From NCBI GenBank assembly GCA_009760855.2, contig WPIO01000034.1, positions 2,662,001 to 2,726,000 on the forward strand: a DNA stretch of 64,000 nt. The letters run 5' to 3'. The notes beneath the pieces were generated by a model. That model was not told the DNA's origin, searched no databases, and saw nothing but the letters and a program-made list of their open reading frames with translations. Below, one piece after another: positions 1 to 13,705 of the stretch (position 1 is the first letter of the stretch; every line of letters starts with the position of its first letter). The translations under genes were made by a program, and so were the position numbers. Origin of the DNA: Cristatella mucedo (Eukaryota; Bryozoa; Phylactolaemata; Cristatellidae).

Positions 1-1139
1 CTGCTTGCGCAGCACAGCCGGCTCAGCAGCTTCATCACGCCCTTCCCAGACCGGCGTCGGGAGGGCGGGCACGTGATGAAGTTGCATTGACGAAGCGATC
101 TCTGTAGTTGGCTGAGCGGCACATTGGCGCTTGACTGCCGCTTGCTAGCCCATGTTAGATGCTCGCTCTGCTCCGAGCTCACACTGGATGCTGCTTGCTC
201 TGCTTCATCACGTGCTCTGCTCGCCACAGGTCCGCCGACGTCCTCCACGACCGCCGAGTCACGCGGGGCCGAGGGCCCGGGCGGCAAGGAAGGCGGAGCC
301 GGCAGCGGCGTTCCTCTGCCTGTCGGCCTCGACCCAGTGCTGTGTAAGCAGTGGTGCAGTCGCTTGTCTGGCTCTCCTCCTCCTCCTCCTCCTCCTCCTC
401 CTCCTCCTCCTCCTCCTCCTCCTCCTCCTCCTCCTGCGGCTGCTGCTGCTTCTGCCACTGCCTTTGGCCGGAAGCCTAGTGTTGTCTCACTGCGGTTGCT
501 TTTTCTTGGTTAGCATTTGTCGTGTGCCTCTGTCGAGCGTCCTTGCTCAAATGCCGCCGTGCGATGACATTACAGTGTGTTAGGATTGTGCCACTCATTG
601 CACATATCGCACTCTTTCGAGCTCCTCTTGAGTTTGTTTTGCTCTCGCTCGAAGCAGCGTCCCACTGACGAGTAGCCAGGCGACAGTGTCGGCGTGCGCT
701 CGATAGCCTGCAGCAAAAGCTTCGAGCGAGAGGCTCGCAATCGAGCGCGGCCGAGGGTCCGCATATTTGAGTCTGAATGTTAGTTTTGTGCGCGGCGCAT
801 TCGTTGCGCATTCGTTCATTGCTCTTGAGACCCGACTCGGCTCTCGGCTCGCTGGTACGGGCAGCTGTGCTGCAGCTAAGCTATGCTAGTGTCTGTGAAA
901 CGGCCTCTTTTTGCCATTGAAAAATGCCACCAAGTACGTCTGCATCCAAGCTGCACTTTCTGTCAATGAAAAGGCCATTTTATTGTAGTAGCAACCAAGC
1001 GGTAAGCACGATGGAGCTCTTCTGGCGAGCATAATCGATCGTTAGTTACAGCATGCTTGCCACTGCAGCTGCCTGGCGTGTTCTGTTTGCTCTGCTGCTA
1101 CTGTGTGGCAGCCTTCTGGAGCTCTCCTGCTGTGGAGGA

Positions 1140-1202
<63 letters not shown>

Positions 1203-1592
1203 TTTGATTGTCTCGGCTTATACCGGCTAGGCTTGCCGGAAACGCCGAGGCCTCGGCGTTTCTCATTCGTCAGGTTTTGTCGTCGTGTCTCATACACGAC
1301 GTGTTCCATGTCTTATGCACGGCTAAGCTGGGCGCGGTCTGGTGCAGTACGCTTCGTTGTTGCCTGAGCTTTGCACCTGAGCAACAAGCACCGCCTGAGT
1401 TAGAAGCGCGGACGCTGGGAGGCTGCTCACTTGCTAGTTGCAATTTCTCTTCTGTCAAGCAGCCAGCCTACCGACCTGGCCAGCCGCGTTCGTCGTCGTG
1501 GGTCGTCGTTTTGTATCAGCACGAGCGCCAGCTGCTTCCAGGTTGGAATCTTGAATAGCTTGAAAGAGCGTAATACCTCTGTAATTCTTTAG
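1..1592. other. Probable intron of the neurobeachin-like gene, with microsatellites
   Basis: No reading frame here resembles the BEACH or early WD40 parts of neurobeachin, so I take it as intron upstream of the exon at 1593. It holds a (TCC)n array at about 375-436, which produces false poly-Pro and poly-Leu frames, and a (CT)n array at about 1143-1199. The exon at 1593 follows a TTCTTTAG acceptor. Confidence 0.5.
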
Positions 1593-2441
1593 TGACTCCG
1601 AACTCGAACCTGCGAAGGAATTTAGGGGAAAACTTCGATGAACGAATGCAGCTGCAGCGGCAGCATTTCACCGTGACAGCGGACAATCGGAGCTTGCTGG
1701 CATGCGGTTTCTGGGATGCCAGTTTTCGCGTGTTTTCAGTGGATACGGGTGAGTAATTCAACCGTGCTAAATACTGCGTCGTGAGCGTCTATTTCTCGGT
1801 GTCGACCTCACCTTTTGTCTTGTGTCTGTCAGGCCACATGGTGCCGAAGCTGTGTTTTCACCTCTTTCTGAGCGTGCTCATGCAAAATAGCGAGAGCAGT
1901 TGTATTTCTCTCGTCCAGGGAAGGTCACGCAGGTCATTTTCGGCCATTTCGACATAGTTACTTGCTTGTCACACTCCGAGGTCAACACGTATCACGACTG
2001 CTACGTCGTCACCGGATCACGTGACTGCACGTGCATGGTCTGGCAGTGGAGTGGCACCCAGCAACGCATCATCAACAGCGATCCCACCGTACAGGGTGAC
2101 TGATCGTAGTGTCCATCCAGCCTGCTGCCCAGCTAGCTATTTATTACAGGGTCGTTTGATCGTAGAGCCAGATGTCATAGACAGCTGGCTGCTAGCATGG
2201 CTATCTACTATCTATGCTAGCTTGCATGTTAGCTGTTTGGGGTCAGCACTGTAGCGTGCCAGACCCCTGCCGCTGCCGCTCCGTTCGCTCGTTGTCGGTT
2301 TTAATTTACTAAAGCGTCTCGAGTCAGGCTTCTTTGCAGACAAGATGGCCATGTTTGGCCAGTGTCACTCTGGAATACTGTCGTACAGGCAGAGCTGCCT
2401 GCTTCAGTCTTTTTAAACTCTGATTCGGCCACTGTGTGTGG

Positions 2442-2516
<75 letters not shown>

Positions 2517-2823
2517 TCTGTTTGTAAGCCTCGTGGGCTGTGTCTACTAGTCACCATCTTGGACTGGTTGTCCTAATAATAATTATACATTTGTGTAGCG
2601 CCCTCAAAGAACTGATTCTCTTTCGTGGTACTTTATAGAAAGCATTACCAAATGATGCAAAGAATAGCTGTGTGTCAGACTACCCAAACTGACTGCAGAC
2701 CCCAGTGTGAATTAAAAAATGCTCTTGGCATTGGCACTTTGGAATTTATCCATCCATACGAAGCTGTTACCAGAGCTCCATCCATCTATATATTCATCTG
2801 TTTATATATCCGTATGTCTCTTG

Positions 2824-2900
<77 letters not shown>

Positions 2901-5900
2901 CCCCTCTCTTTCTCTCCCTCCCCCTCTCTTTCTCTCTCTCCTAACTGGACGAGCCAAACCTGTCTATCGGAGTGCTAGCTTTCTCAGGTCCGTAATTCAT
3001 CCTTATTCAGGCATAGATATTGACTATGCACATTGCTGATCCGTACAGTACCTAGTATTCCCAATGTCGATCTGAGATGACACCGGCACCTCATCAGGCA
3101 CAGTGCTGTATGTGAACCCGTTGTTTTTACTTCCAGTGTCACATAGTAACCTGGTGCCCATGTCGACCTTGAATGGACATCTGTCGGAAGTTATTTGCTG
3201 TCTGGTGACATCGGAGCTTGGTTTTGTCGTCAGCGCCTCTGCCGGTAGGCGCTGCGCCAAAGCTTTCGAATGTCGCAATTTTGCTTTGTCCGTGGGATGC
3301 ACCGGTGCACGTCACCCATCTCTCTACCTCCGTGTCAGATGGTGCCTGCCTGATGCACACCCTCGGCGGCGATCTGCTGCGCTCGCTGGAACGAGACCAG
3401 GCCGCACTGCCGTCGCCATCCGCGCCACTCGGCGGCGACGAGCCGTCCGGCGACGTGCCACCACACGCCTTGCTCGTCAACCGAGAGGGCTTCATCCTCG
3501 CCCTCTACGGCCGAGCGGAGCTGTGCCTGTTCAGCTTGAGCGGTCGTTTCTTGGTGCGGCGTGTGTTCGGCGACACGATCAAGGTACTTGCGGCGTGACG
3601 TCGCCGACCGCTACCGCTGTGCCCGATCGCTCGCTCACTCACTTCTGCTCTGCTCGCGTCCGGTCAGCTGACCTCGGCGTGCTGGCTTCATGCGTTGTTC
3701 ACGCATGCTAGCGTTTGCATTTCCTGCACAGTGCCTCAGCATGAGCAGTGATGGTCAACACGCGCTGACCGGTGGCGAGAACGGAGTGCTCACTGTTCTG
3801 AGAACGCACGACCTGAGCGTTCTGTACGCCTACGCATCGTGCAATGCAGCAATCCACGACGTGGCCATATCACATGACCAAAGGTTCGTGTCTCGGATCG
3901 TTGTTGGCAGGCGTCAAGCAAAAGTACGCACGCAGTAGTGTGGCACATCGCGCAGTAGTGTGGAGGTCGGCTTTGGTGTGGTGCTCGGAATGTAAACATG
4001 CAAAAGCGGCATGCTGTGCAGTGTGTGCCCAGCACAGCAAAGGACCTCCCGCGTGATGTAACCGTTAAACGTCGCATCGGACGTGGCGTAGTAGTGAGCT
4101 CTCCTCAGCACGGGCGACGCAGCAGCTCGAGCTCAGAGAAAGCAAGCATGAAAGCTCTCGGAGAAAGCAGGCATGCATGTCGGCTCTCGACGGCAGGCAG
4201 CCGCGAGTCTGTCAATGTTTGCATGTATTTTTAGGAAGATTTATGAACTTGGTTTCTGGGGTTGGATAGATAGGCAGGTTGCTGTTGGTTTGGTGCAAGA
4301 GATTCGAAAGTATGTTCCAGAGTGGGGGGCTGCAAACGCCCTTGCACTGAAGGGAGGAGACAGCGGCAAGTGTGTGTGACTGCTCAGCCGACATTTTCAT
4401 TGACAGAAGGATGTGGAAGAAAGAGATCGGGGTCGGGGCGGCAGGATGCCTTCGGTTATAGTCAGATAGTAGATCAATTTGAGCCAGGTTTCGGTCACGG
4501 GAAACAATATTAAGTGGAGTTGTCGGGAAGCATGTCACGTGCTACTGGGGTTTATTGTACGTTGAACTGGTATTGCCTAGGCACACTATACAATAAGAGT
4601 GGGGCCACCGGGCTTGCATCCGGCCTGAGGACAATAGAGCATAGATTCACTACGAGTGAAGAGGGCGCTGCTGAGTGCTGGGTGGTGGCTGCTCGAGACG
4701 GTGCTGCGTGCAGCACTCCCACCCAGCACTCTCTCTGGGCTTGCCGAAGGGCAAAGGCAGCCAATTCACCCACGTGGTCAGAGGCAGCCGCATGCAGGAA
4801 TGCATTTGAACCTTGATAGCAAAAGGATGGTACTGCTCTGCAGTGGTTCAGGTCCTATCTCAGTGGGAGACTCCAGAGCATTGACGTGAATGGACAAAGA
4901 TCATCCGAGGAACCTCTGAAATATGGGGTACCTCAGGGCTCCGTGCTAGGCTCGGTTCTTTTCACGGTTTGGTTTATACTCTCCCTCTTGCTGATGTGAT
5001 TGCCTAGCACAATCTAGGCTTTTACTTCTATGCGGACGACACGCAGTTGTACCTTTGCTTTGATCCCTCCCAGCCTTCGAGCACCTCAAATTCTCTCAAC
5101 TCACTTGCTGCATGTACTGATGACATCCGCACATGGATAGCAGCACCAATTGTGATTCGGAAATTGGAAAGGCTGACGCTCAAAATTGGCTCTGCCAGCA
5201 TATCTCCGGTTGAATCAGCTCGAAATCTAGGTGTCATGTTCCAAAGTGACCTCTCGCCAGACGACCACATCAACTCCACAGTCAAATCCGCCTATTTTCA
5301 GCTTCATAACATTGCTAAAATTCGGGCTTGTTTAGATAAGGATACCACGTCTAAGTTGGTCCATGCATTCGTGACATCCCGTCTCGACTTCTGCAACTCA
5401 CTGCTTACTGGCCTACCGGCATTTGCGATCAGGTGATTGCAGCTGGTGCAAAACTCCGCAGCTAGGCTTGTCTGTCGTGAGCGTCGCAGTTGCCACATCA
5501 CACCACTTCTCGCCGACCTGCCCTGGCTACCAGTCAAGCAACAGATTGACTTCAAGGTCTCGTCGCTCACTTTTGGGTCACTTCATTCTTTGGCTCCAGC
5601 CTATCTCTCAGATGTACTCCCCCACAAGGCCAAGCATCGTACCACCTGCTTTTCGGAATCCAACACCGTTTACCGATACCTCATACAAACCTCAAATCCT
5701 TTGGCAACCGTGCATTTAGTTCGTATGCTCCCAAAGCCTGGAACTCACTTTCGACCTGCAACAGAACATCCCCTGACTTGACCACATTTAAAAAAACTTA
5801 AGCACACCTATTTAGGACAGCATTTAGTGGGTGCCTGTGCATTTCGTCCTTCATGTGCTTATTCGTGCTGACACTGTGCGTGCTGCCACTAACCACATTT

Positions 5901-6593
5901 GCATGCTGACCCTGTGCATGTCAACCCTAACCATATTATTCATGTTTATCAAGCATGAAATTACTCACGATTCAATCGCATTTCCCTTTGCAGCAAATGT
6001 AAAGCGCCTAGAAAGAGATTGAGTTCTCTGAGGGCGCTTTATCAAGTGCATTATTATTATTATTATGGTAGGCATGCACGATTGCAGAGAAGTAGTAGTA
6101 GCAGCAGCAGCAGTAGTAGTTTGGCCGTAAAGAGGCAGCGATTCCATCACAGCTGCTGCAGCCATCACGACCCTCTTGGACGAGGTGAGGTGGTGGGGGC
6201 TAGCGCTGAGCGTTTAGGCGGAATTTTTAATGCACTATATTCAAAAGAAAAAACAGGTTTGCTTTGTTAAATGGTCATTTTTGTGTCCATCTCCTCATTC
6301 GGAGCTCTGTGAACTTTGACTTTCGAAATACTCTGCGGCGGTCAGAAAAACGCCGCGAGCTTTGCTCTGTGGACCGAAAGCAGAACGAAGAAATGGACCG
6401 CAGCGCCCGTGAACAGCTTCGCAGCGGCCAGTCTCGTGGGTGAGAGACAGCGACCGCCCGTGCCCTCTGTATTCCATCTATGCGCCCAGCCGGAGCACTA
6501 TGCATTTCCTTTCGTAGGTACGTCATGGCTGGTCTGGGCACTGGCAGCATCGTCGTGTATAACATCGACTTCACGAGGTGGCAGCGCGACTAG
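1593..6593 (+). CDS. NBEA: Neurobeachin/LRBA-family BEACH-WD40 protein, C-terminal exons (5' partial)
   Basis: Exons read by eye: 1593-1748, 1919-2095, 3137-3244, 3339-3583, 3732-3883 and 6518-6593 (TAG 6591-6593), all with GT-AG introns and matching phases (1, 1, 1, 0, 2). The joined product, about 304 residues, is the WD40 propeller that ends neurobeachin and LRBA. Landmarks in order are TADNRSLLACGFWDASFRVF, FGHFDIVTCLSHSE, VTGSRDCTCMVWQWSG, LNGHLSEVICCLV, CLMHTLGGDLLRSLE, SSDGQHALTGGENGV and the family-typical ending SIVVYNIDFTRWQRD. In this family the propeller sits behind the PH-BEACH module of very large scaffolds for vesicle traffic and kinase anchoring. The BEACH part must lie left of the window, because I see no coding sequence in 1-1592. 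The 3245-3338 intron is only 94 bases; the last intron (3884-6517) contains a LINE. NBEA and LRBA cannot be told apart from this end. Confidence 0.9.
2449..2515. repeat. (GT)n microsatellite
   Basis: Uninterrupted GT dinucleotides within the intron between the exons ending 2095 and starting 3137. Confidence 0.95.
2572..2660 (-). mobile_element. L2/CR1-type LINE 3' tail
   Basis: Reverse-complement copy of the 3' terminal hairpin seen throughout the window: an ATT-rich end, then TGTAGCGCCCTCAAAGAACT and a TTTATAG stretch. No coding part remains. Confidence 0.6.
2826..2940. repeat. (CT)n microsatellite with CCCC interruptions
   Basis: CT dinucleotide array that ends in two copies of a CCCTCCCCCTCTCTTTCTCT block. 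It lies in the same intron as the GT array. Confidence 0.95.
4820..6068 (+). mobile_element. 5'-truncated L2/CR1-clade LINE, reverse-transcriptase fragment plus 3' end
   Basis: The translation shows LINE reverse-transcriptase motifs in order: LQWFRSYLSGRLQS, YGVPQGSVLGSVLF, the catalytic FYADDTQLYL box (about 5029-5058), then the CR1/L2 C-terminus with FVTSRLDFCNSLLTGLP, LQLVQNSAARLVCRERRS and LADLPWLPVKQ. The frame is broken by shifts near 4970-5000 and by a TGA after FAIR (about 5434), so this copy is dead. The 3' end carries the shared hairpin AAAGCGCCTAGAAAGAGATT followed by (ATT)n at about 6050-6067. It lies sense within the last intron of the neurobeachin-like gene. The 5' half of the element (endonuclease, early RT) is missing. 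Confidence 0.88.
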
Positions 6594-7087
6594 CAGCAAC
6601 AGCCGCCGCTGCTTGGGGCCATGCAAGCAGTAACGAGGCTCTGCACGCGAGGCTGTCGGTAGCCGCAGTTGTTCGCAGTCGATCGAAGCCACTTAGCAAG
6701 CAGCCGACGACTCGCGGCCGACGCACGAAGCTGAGGAGGCGGAGGCTGTCACGTGCAGCCGACTCGGCACCGCAGCCATGCAGTCACGTGCGCAGCCTTG
6801 CACTTGCTCGTAGAGCAGAGTAATCTAATTAGCCTCAATTGGGCAACTTATTCATTAGGGTTTTTGGTTTGGCTTCGGATGTCGATCTCGCCGAGGGGTA
6901 CGTGTTACGCTTTCTCACTTTGCTTAGCGGCCGAGCTACTTCTGCTAGGCGACGGCGACCGGGCCATGGTGCAGCCAAGGTGATGGTCCATGCAAGCAAT
7001 GCTTGCGCTATGCGCTGCAGAGCTCAGCCGCATCGCCTGCTTGCACTGCATACTACTCTCAAAACTTATTTTGCTTTTTCATTGTAT

Positions 7088-7094
7088 CTGAATA
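7088..7094 (+). terminator. Candidate polyadenylation signal, neurobeachin-like gene
   Basis: An AATAAA hexamer about 0.5 kb after the stop codon at 6593. A second one lies near 7206 in an A-rich run. Assigned by motif only. Confidence 0.35.
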
Positions 7095-10036
7095 AATCAG
7101 ACTAATTCAAGCCACCCAACCACCCTCCATCCTTGAACCTTCCGCAAGTGTAAAAATTTGCTTCGATTCAGTTATGTGCTTGCTTGCGCACTTGTCCTGG
7201 AAAAAAATAAATTCTGGTTCCGCTTTCTTGCACAGCTTTATTACTCTCTGTCGCGTCAGCCACCTGTGTTGTGGTGCATTGGCAAGTGGAGGTACCAGTT
7301 CATCTAAGCCGTCTGACTTGGCTGACTTTCGTTAGGCAAACATTGGAGAACGTGTCTCACGTAAGATCGTTTCGTCATCTGACCAATATGTATGAAATAC
7401 AGTCTGTGTATGCAATCTGGATGCCTTAGCACCATCTTCTCAGCTGCTGCTTGTGGATAATGCAAAGACTTAGCTATTACTCTCTGTGTATCCTGCAACA
7501 AAAACTCAAAGGCTTTATTTCAATCTTATGCCTGAAAATCGAGACGTCATTGTGAGAATTGTGCAAACATTTAAACAGCTATAAACATTTAAAAAAGCAA
7601 GCGTTATGGCTTTATCTACTTGCATGTACGTGTGCAGATGAGTGCATGCATGGGGAAAGGTCAGAGTAATGTTTAAGCGAGAATGCATCGGTGCGCTCTG
7701 CTACACCGACGAAAGCTGGGTAAAAGGGGCGTGACTTGCTACTGAAAGCGTCTGCTCGAGGGAGTCTGCTTGGCAGCTCCCTGCTGCTGCTGAGGGAGCT
7801 GCTGCTGCTTCTGCTTCCGAATCTTGTGCCGTGGCGCCGCGAACGGCTCACTGAACTGATTGCAAGGGAGCACGGAAATGGCTAAACTAACCTTCGGGGG
7901 GTTTCATGTAGAGGCGAAGCCTGGGCATTTTTCAAGTGGGACCAACTCAACCTAGGCACCGTGATTTGAAAATGACATCACCTAGGTAGGTTTCGCATGC
8001 ATGCACTTTAAGACGTACGATCAGAACCCCGCGATACTTAACTCTAAACACCCTAGTTTAAACAGTCTAGTGAACTTAAGGTCTAGTAGATCAAAATGAT
8101 AATGATTAAATTATTAACAATACGGGATGATTAAAAGTATTAATGATTGAAAATACAGAAACGTATTATTATGAAACGAACGCTCAATTGCTGTGAGCGT
8201 TGCTGCAAGAATTGGAACTTTGCCAAGCGGAGACAAATAAGGTCTTTAGTTGCGTCCAGCAGCTTTTCCCCAGAAGGGGTAACATGCACACGACATCGCG
8301 TGTAGACTACTTTTCTTCTCTCCGGAAGAGGGAGCATCTTGTAGCATGCATCCGCTATGGCTAGTTACTTGTAGGTGCACGGGTAGTAGCAGGAACACGG
8401 TAGGGACGACCAGTGCACATACATTAGCATATCAAGTCCGTATCCAAGATACAGACAAGTCAAATTAACACCAGCGGGCATTCAACATTACAGGCATTCA
8501 ACAGCAGCCGCGGCGTACGCGAATGGCTGCATGGACCAGAGTTCACATCAGCTCCAATCAGCCAATGCCCAGAGTCGCGAATCCTGACTCTCACGCTTAA
8601 CTCAGGTCACCCGGCCTTTCATGCGGCCTCGGCAATAAGCTATCGTATAATCGCATAATCGGGAATACTATTTAACCACCATTATTCAGCTGGTTTAGCT
8701 GGCGCCGTCGCCACGAAGAGTTCACAGAAAAAATAACTTAAGCCTTATACACAAGCATGTCGTTCGTTTTTGCACTTAGATACTACGATGTGCATAGTTT
8801 TATATAGCTCACAACCACTCAAATGAACGATGGACACAAATGAAAAATAAACAGAGCAAAGACGGTCGGTCTGCAGCTTCATTTTAAATGTCATCAAGTC
8901 ATGAGATGTCAGCTGTTGAGTTGCCGAGGCAGAATTACGCCAGATTCTCTTTATAAGCACACAGCACACGTGCTAAGCACACATGCTTCAGAAGCACTAC
9001 AAAGTTTTTTGTTCACTTGCGAGTTTTTCTACAACTTAAAATCACCACTCTCTGCCACTGCTCTCTGGGTATAAGCAGGAGCTCTCGTTCCCAATCATCC
9101 AACATAGCACGTGACAATGTATTTACGACACAGCGGGCAATGTCTTGAATACGTTGCAAAAACCTCTTATGCCAAACCAACCTTTCATTGGCTGTGCATT
9201 GTTTCGTTCATGTCAGACCCCTCTCGTTTAAGGAATGCACCAAGTAGCGGCATGCAAAGACATTGGCAAGCGACCTGGCTGAAAGGAAAACCTGTGGGGT
9301 GAGGTCAGGGTTAGCCGTTCATATGTATCGCTACATTGCGATAAAACTCCAAATTGTCGCTGGAACTTCAATATCAAGAAATTTCATCATCGGAGCTCTT
9401 TGACTTTGACATCTGAGACTGAGTTTCGAAAAACCACCGCACGAGACTTGCAAGGGCAAAGTAAAATACTTCTACATTCCTTTCAGCTGAAGATCCGGGA
9501 AACTTTTAATTGCTGATCAAATAAATCTTAATGCACCCGGTAAAAATGGGAAAACTGAGGAAACTACTACGAATTGCCGAGAATTGCTCAAAGCATTTCT
9601 CCCAGATTTCGCTCCCGATTCGCTGAAAAAGCACATTTTAAAAAGTGCGCATTAGCTAGGAAATCTTTTTATTTGTATGAGACCTATGAAAAAGCACATT
9701 GAACAAGGCTGTTTGTGTTCATCGTGCATTATTCAAATGAAACGACACGGCCGGATGCTGGTGCGATGGGCTGGGACGGCGATGCAATTTACAAACAAAG
9801 TCAAGAGCTTCGGCGGCTCCCTCCTCTGCCTGCTCTCCTCCTCTGCCTGCTTAGCCCCTCCCCCCGTCGTGCGTGGAAATCCCTCGCGTAACCCTTGCAC
9901 ACATTCGAGCAGGCCGCTTTGTTTTCCTCTAATTTTCCTATGCCAGATACACGGGCGGGAGGGACACCTTTATTTCAAAAGAGCGTGCTAACCGACACAT
10001 GCGGCCAGCATATTTTTCCGTGCCAGCATTTTCCCG

Positions 10037-10039
<3 letters not shown>

Positions 10040-10094
<55 letters not shown>

Positions 10095-10096
10095 AG
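10040..10096. repeat. (CT)n followed by (GC)n
   Basis: CT dinucleotides run directly into a CGCGCGCG tract, a compound microsatellite with Z-DNA-prone sequence. Confidence 0.9.
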
Positions 10097-11399
10097 CGAG
10101 CGCCATTTGCTAGGAGCGAAATGCAGAGCGATGAAAGCCGGACGATGGGCGACGACGAAAGGACTCATGGCCGCCGCCGCTCCTCCGCGAGAAATACTCG
10201 CCAGGTGGCTCGTTCCATGGAACGATGTGTGGCAATCCTTTGTACCACTGAAACGCGGACAGACACCTACGCGCCCGTGCAATATAAGGGGGAGGGGAGG
10301 CGAACTCTGCAGATTTGAAACGGTCGTAGATCTCGGGCGATCAAATTGATCACTAGGCTAAGTCAATGCCAAGACCTTACAAGAAAATATTTTTTTTACT
10401 TTTAACAACACAACAGCAGCTGCAAGGCAGCAAAGACTTTCACAAAACACCCAATGCAACGTGTGAGCATTGGACATTTGCCAAGTGATCAGAACCTGGC
10501 GCCATTGCTGCACGGTCGAGGGTATTTTCCTGTGGCACATTATATTGCAGTTTGCATCAAACGTGTCGCATCACGTCAGTAGAGTGAAGAACGAATACAA
10601 GAACACGCTCACGCACGCCTAGCAACCTCGAGGCCGGCTGCGTGCTGCGGTATTAGCAGTCGGTGCCCAAGTAGTTCACCGACGCCCGGTCATGGCTCAT
10701 CTTTATACTGCTCCGTGACACTGTAAAAACACATAGTGAAACCTTCAAAATCAAGCAGCTACAATAAGGATCTAGATCGAAATAGCAGACACGAAAGTTA
10801 GCTCACGCCAGGCTCAAATGGGGTGGCCTTGAGCATTGCCATGTTCCACGGACGTACACACGGAGGAGCAGCTGCATGTCGGCAACTGAGCAGCAATCGA
10901 GGTTTCGCTGCCGCTTAACAGCTGCTCTATACATAAGTGGCACAGTCAGTGTAAGCAATGGCGACGCCTAATAGACACGTCCAAGCAGCCAGGTCAAAGA
11001 AACATGCTCAGGCAGTCAGATCAAATAAAATACATGAACCCACAATCGGACTAATAGACATCATCAAGTAACCAGATCACTCCTTAGCTGTGTCAGTAGG
11101 TTTCTCATACTACCGCTGTTAAGCAAATTGTGACAATTGTGCGTAAGATTTGTGAGACAATTTGTGAGTAAGATTTCATCTAAATAAATACATAAAGAAA
11201 AAGATCCCAATGCTTGAAACTATACAAGAAAAATTGCTGAGCTTAGGTATACTACATCATGGCCATCGATTACAAATAATATTTTGTGAGTTCATCTAGC
11301 AGAACTAGAGAACAGAGTCAGCTATTAGAGAAAGGCTTGATACGGATATTCCATGCGTCTCCTTTGCTGAAAGAGCTTGGATGGCTGCTTGGATAGCTA

Positions 11400-11640
11400 C
11401 TTGGATGGCAATGGAGACAGAGTAAAGTAATTATGCTGACCCACAAATCCTGCCATGACTTAGCTCCTCCATACCTAGGCTGAACAACACGCATACTTGC
11501 AGCCACTCTTATAAACTCCAGAATTGTTTCTCCTGCTTTAGACCTGAATCCATGTTAAGCTCTTCTTTGAAACTGATCGAAGTTCCCTCGAGGTTCGTCC
11601 AGTTTCTGCAAATGCTCTCAGCAAAGCTAGCACCCCACGA
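11400..11640 (+). mobile_element. Possible decayed CR1-like LINE fragment
   Basis: The plus strand reads roughly DRVK...LTHKSCHDLAPPYLG, resembling the LTFKALHGLAPPYL block at the C-terminus of CR1/L2 reverse transcriptases. Many stops follow. It is weaker than the other LINE copies here and may be a different family. Confidence 0.35.
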
Positions 11641-12850
11641 CCCACAATCGCGGTAGTTTCCAGAAGCAAAGGATGCACTACCGGAGGTCACCGTGTCAGC
11701 ACAAGGTCACAGCATCAGCTTGACAGCAGGACTGCCAAGTCAAGGACATCTTGTAGCAGATCAGCATAGAGGAGTAAGCACTAAGCTGCAAGCTTCAGTC
11801 GTCCAACTGGTATTAGCCGCTTGAGTTCCATCAACGTTCAGTCCTCCGAATTCAGCCACACCTCTCCTCATCTGCTTCCTCTGTTGCTTCTTTTGCAATA
11901 ATTAACGGCTGTTAAGGTCGGACTAATAAAGTCCCAAGGCTTGCTTACTTTTAAGCTAAGTGTTTTGGGTGAACTGCAGATTAACACATTATTCCTACTG
12001 GCTTGTGAATTTCACAGATAGTGATGCATACTGCAAGCACACAGGTAAAACCACAAGCGAATCTTACAAGCCACATGCACACACGCATGCCTGCAACCCT
12101 ATGAGATTATCGTCAGCATCCCCGACGGCTACGGCTGACACAATTGCTGTTCAAAAGACATGCAGAACTGAACCGTCTGATCCCTACCATTCAAGCCGGA
12201 AATGCAGACTAGCCAGTATTCGTCTGGACAGCAGTCGACATGTCTCCTTCCAGCTTCATTTACACACACATACGCAAGCAAGCAAGCACACACGCACGTC
12301 CCCATTGGCGAGCTTAAAAACACAATGCTATTTTGGTTTACCTCTCCGAAGGAATATATCTTACGGTGATCTGAGCTAAGCCTATCCCGTGAGGGGGGCG
12401 CGCTCTCAAGCCGGTCCATAGCCAAGAATGTTTTTGGGGGATGAAATAAACTGCAACGTCGAGTGGTTGTGATCGGAGATTTCCAGAAATATGACGTCAA
12501 ACTGCCTCTTTTCCACTGCCAAGTGGCATAGCACGACGACAGTAGAAAAGGAGCCAATTTAATTGCAACCACTTAGTGGTTGGATGCCGAAGGTTTAATA
12601 GATGCAATTTCCTACTTTAATTTGCTGTGCCAAGCACGTACTTTCTGTTTGAGATTTTTCAGGTTGGCTGTCGTGGCCTTAACACGCCTACAGAGATTTA
12701 CAGTTCGGCTTATACTAAATGTCGGGTTGGACGGCTCGTGCCACGCCCCCTGTTTGATGTGGCACGGGGGGGGGGGGGCACAGGGGTTGCACAGACTGTG
12801 TGGCCGATTTACGGGGGGGGGTAGGGAGGAGTGGCAGGAAGGAAGGAAGG

Positions 12851-12853
<3 letters not shown>

Positions 12854-12903
<50 letters not shown>
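12854..12903. repeat. (GA)n microsatellite
   Basis: GA dinucleotides preceded by GGAAGGAAGG and G-runs. Confidence 0.95.
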
Positions 12904-12905
<2 letters not shown>

Positions 12906-13705
12906 GAGGAGGCACGGGACGTCAGCCTGTAAACGTCGCCGTAATGGGCTTTGCAAGAGTTTCGTTCCACCAAAATACACGAGACATTTGTAGTCACTAC
13001 ACTCAACGTTTTAATTCTAATTATTATTAATCACCAGCAGTTTCTACAGTATGCCCAACATACCTGCATTAAAGCTATCGTCATCAGTAGGAATCGGCGC
13101 GGCTGTGAAAAATGCACCGGACCTTTGGCAGCAGTGTGCAATGTCAAGCCTGAACCTGAACTGCATACGCATCCATGGGTCCCATATGCTTATATCAGGT
13201 TATCAGGTTACCAGTACTTTGGCAGCCGGTGGACTTCAGAGAGGCTTTGGTCCTCACTTGAGAGAGCCGCTTGAAATTGAAGTTGCTAGCCTGGGCACAC
13301 CTCCCAGAACGACGTCTCCATACCTGACCTTCGCCCATCGAAGTGTCTCGGTGGCGCGGAAGCCGAGTCTGCTCATGATGCACTCCTGCTTGGTCATACG
13401 GTACTAGTGTCTGCCTGTCTGTCTGTCTGTCTGCCTGCCTGCCTTGGCCTAGACTCATATGAGGAGGTTCCGTCTGACAATCTCCACGTTGCCACTGCTG
13501 GCGATGCACATCGCAAGAGAATATGGACCGCGAATGTCTGGACTCGCGGCAGTCTGCGCATGATTTCTCAGGCAGGCAGCGCTTTAGGCGAGCGGCGCCT
13601 CGCCGAGCAGAAAGTCAAGCGCTTGCCTAGGAGCGCTGACCACACCCCTCTGCCGAAGCTCTTGACCGTGACCTTGACCCGTGATCGCCGGCGCTCCTCA
13701 CAAAC

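Larger units (their letters stand above)
6594..13705. other. Intergenic region between the neurobeachin-like and cyclin I-like 3' ends
   Basis: The two flanking genes converge on this 7.1-kb stretch. An AATAAA at about 7089 is a candidate poly(A) signal for the neurobeachin-like transcript. I see no exon with a recognisable domain. Contents are (CT)n followed by (GC)n at 10040-10096, (GA)n at 12854-12903, G-runs at 12766-12840, and a possible CR1-like relic near 11.4 kb. The short open frames look random. Confidence 0.5.

Noticed and set aside
124-583. Long plus-strand frames with poly-Pro/poly-Leu runs
   Set aside because: The runs come from a (TCC)n microsatellite; the rest shows no domain and no splice context.
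5047-5781. Frames that could be taken for host genes at 5.0-5.8, 27.6-28.1, 39.3-39.6 and 63.1-63.4 kb
   Set aside because: All are parts of the reverse transcriptase of one LINE family, 5'-truncated and mostly frame-broken.
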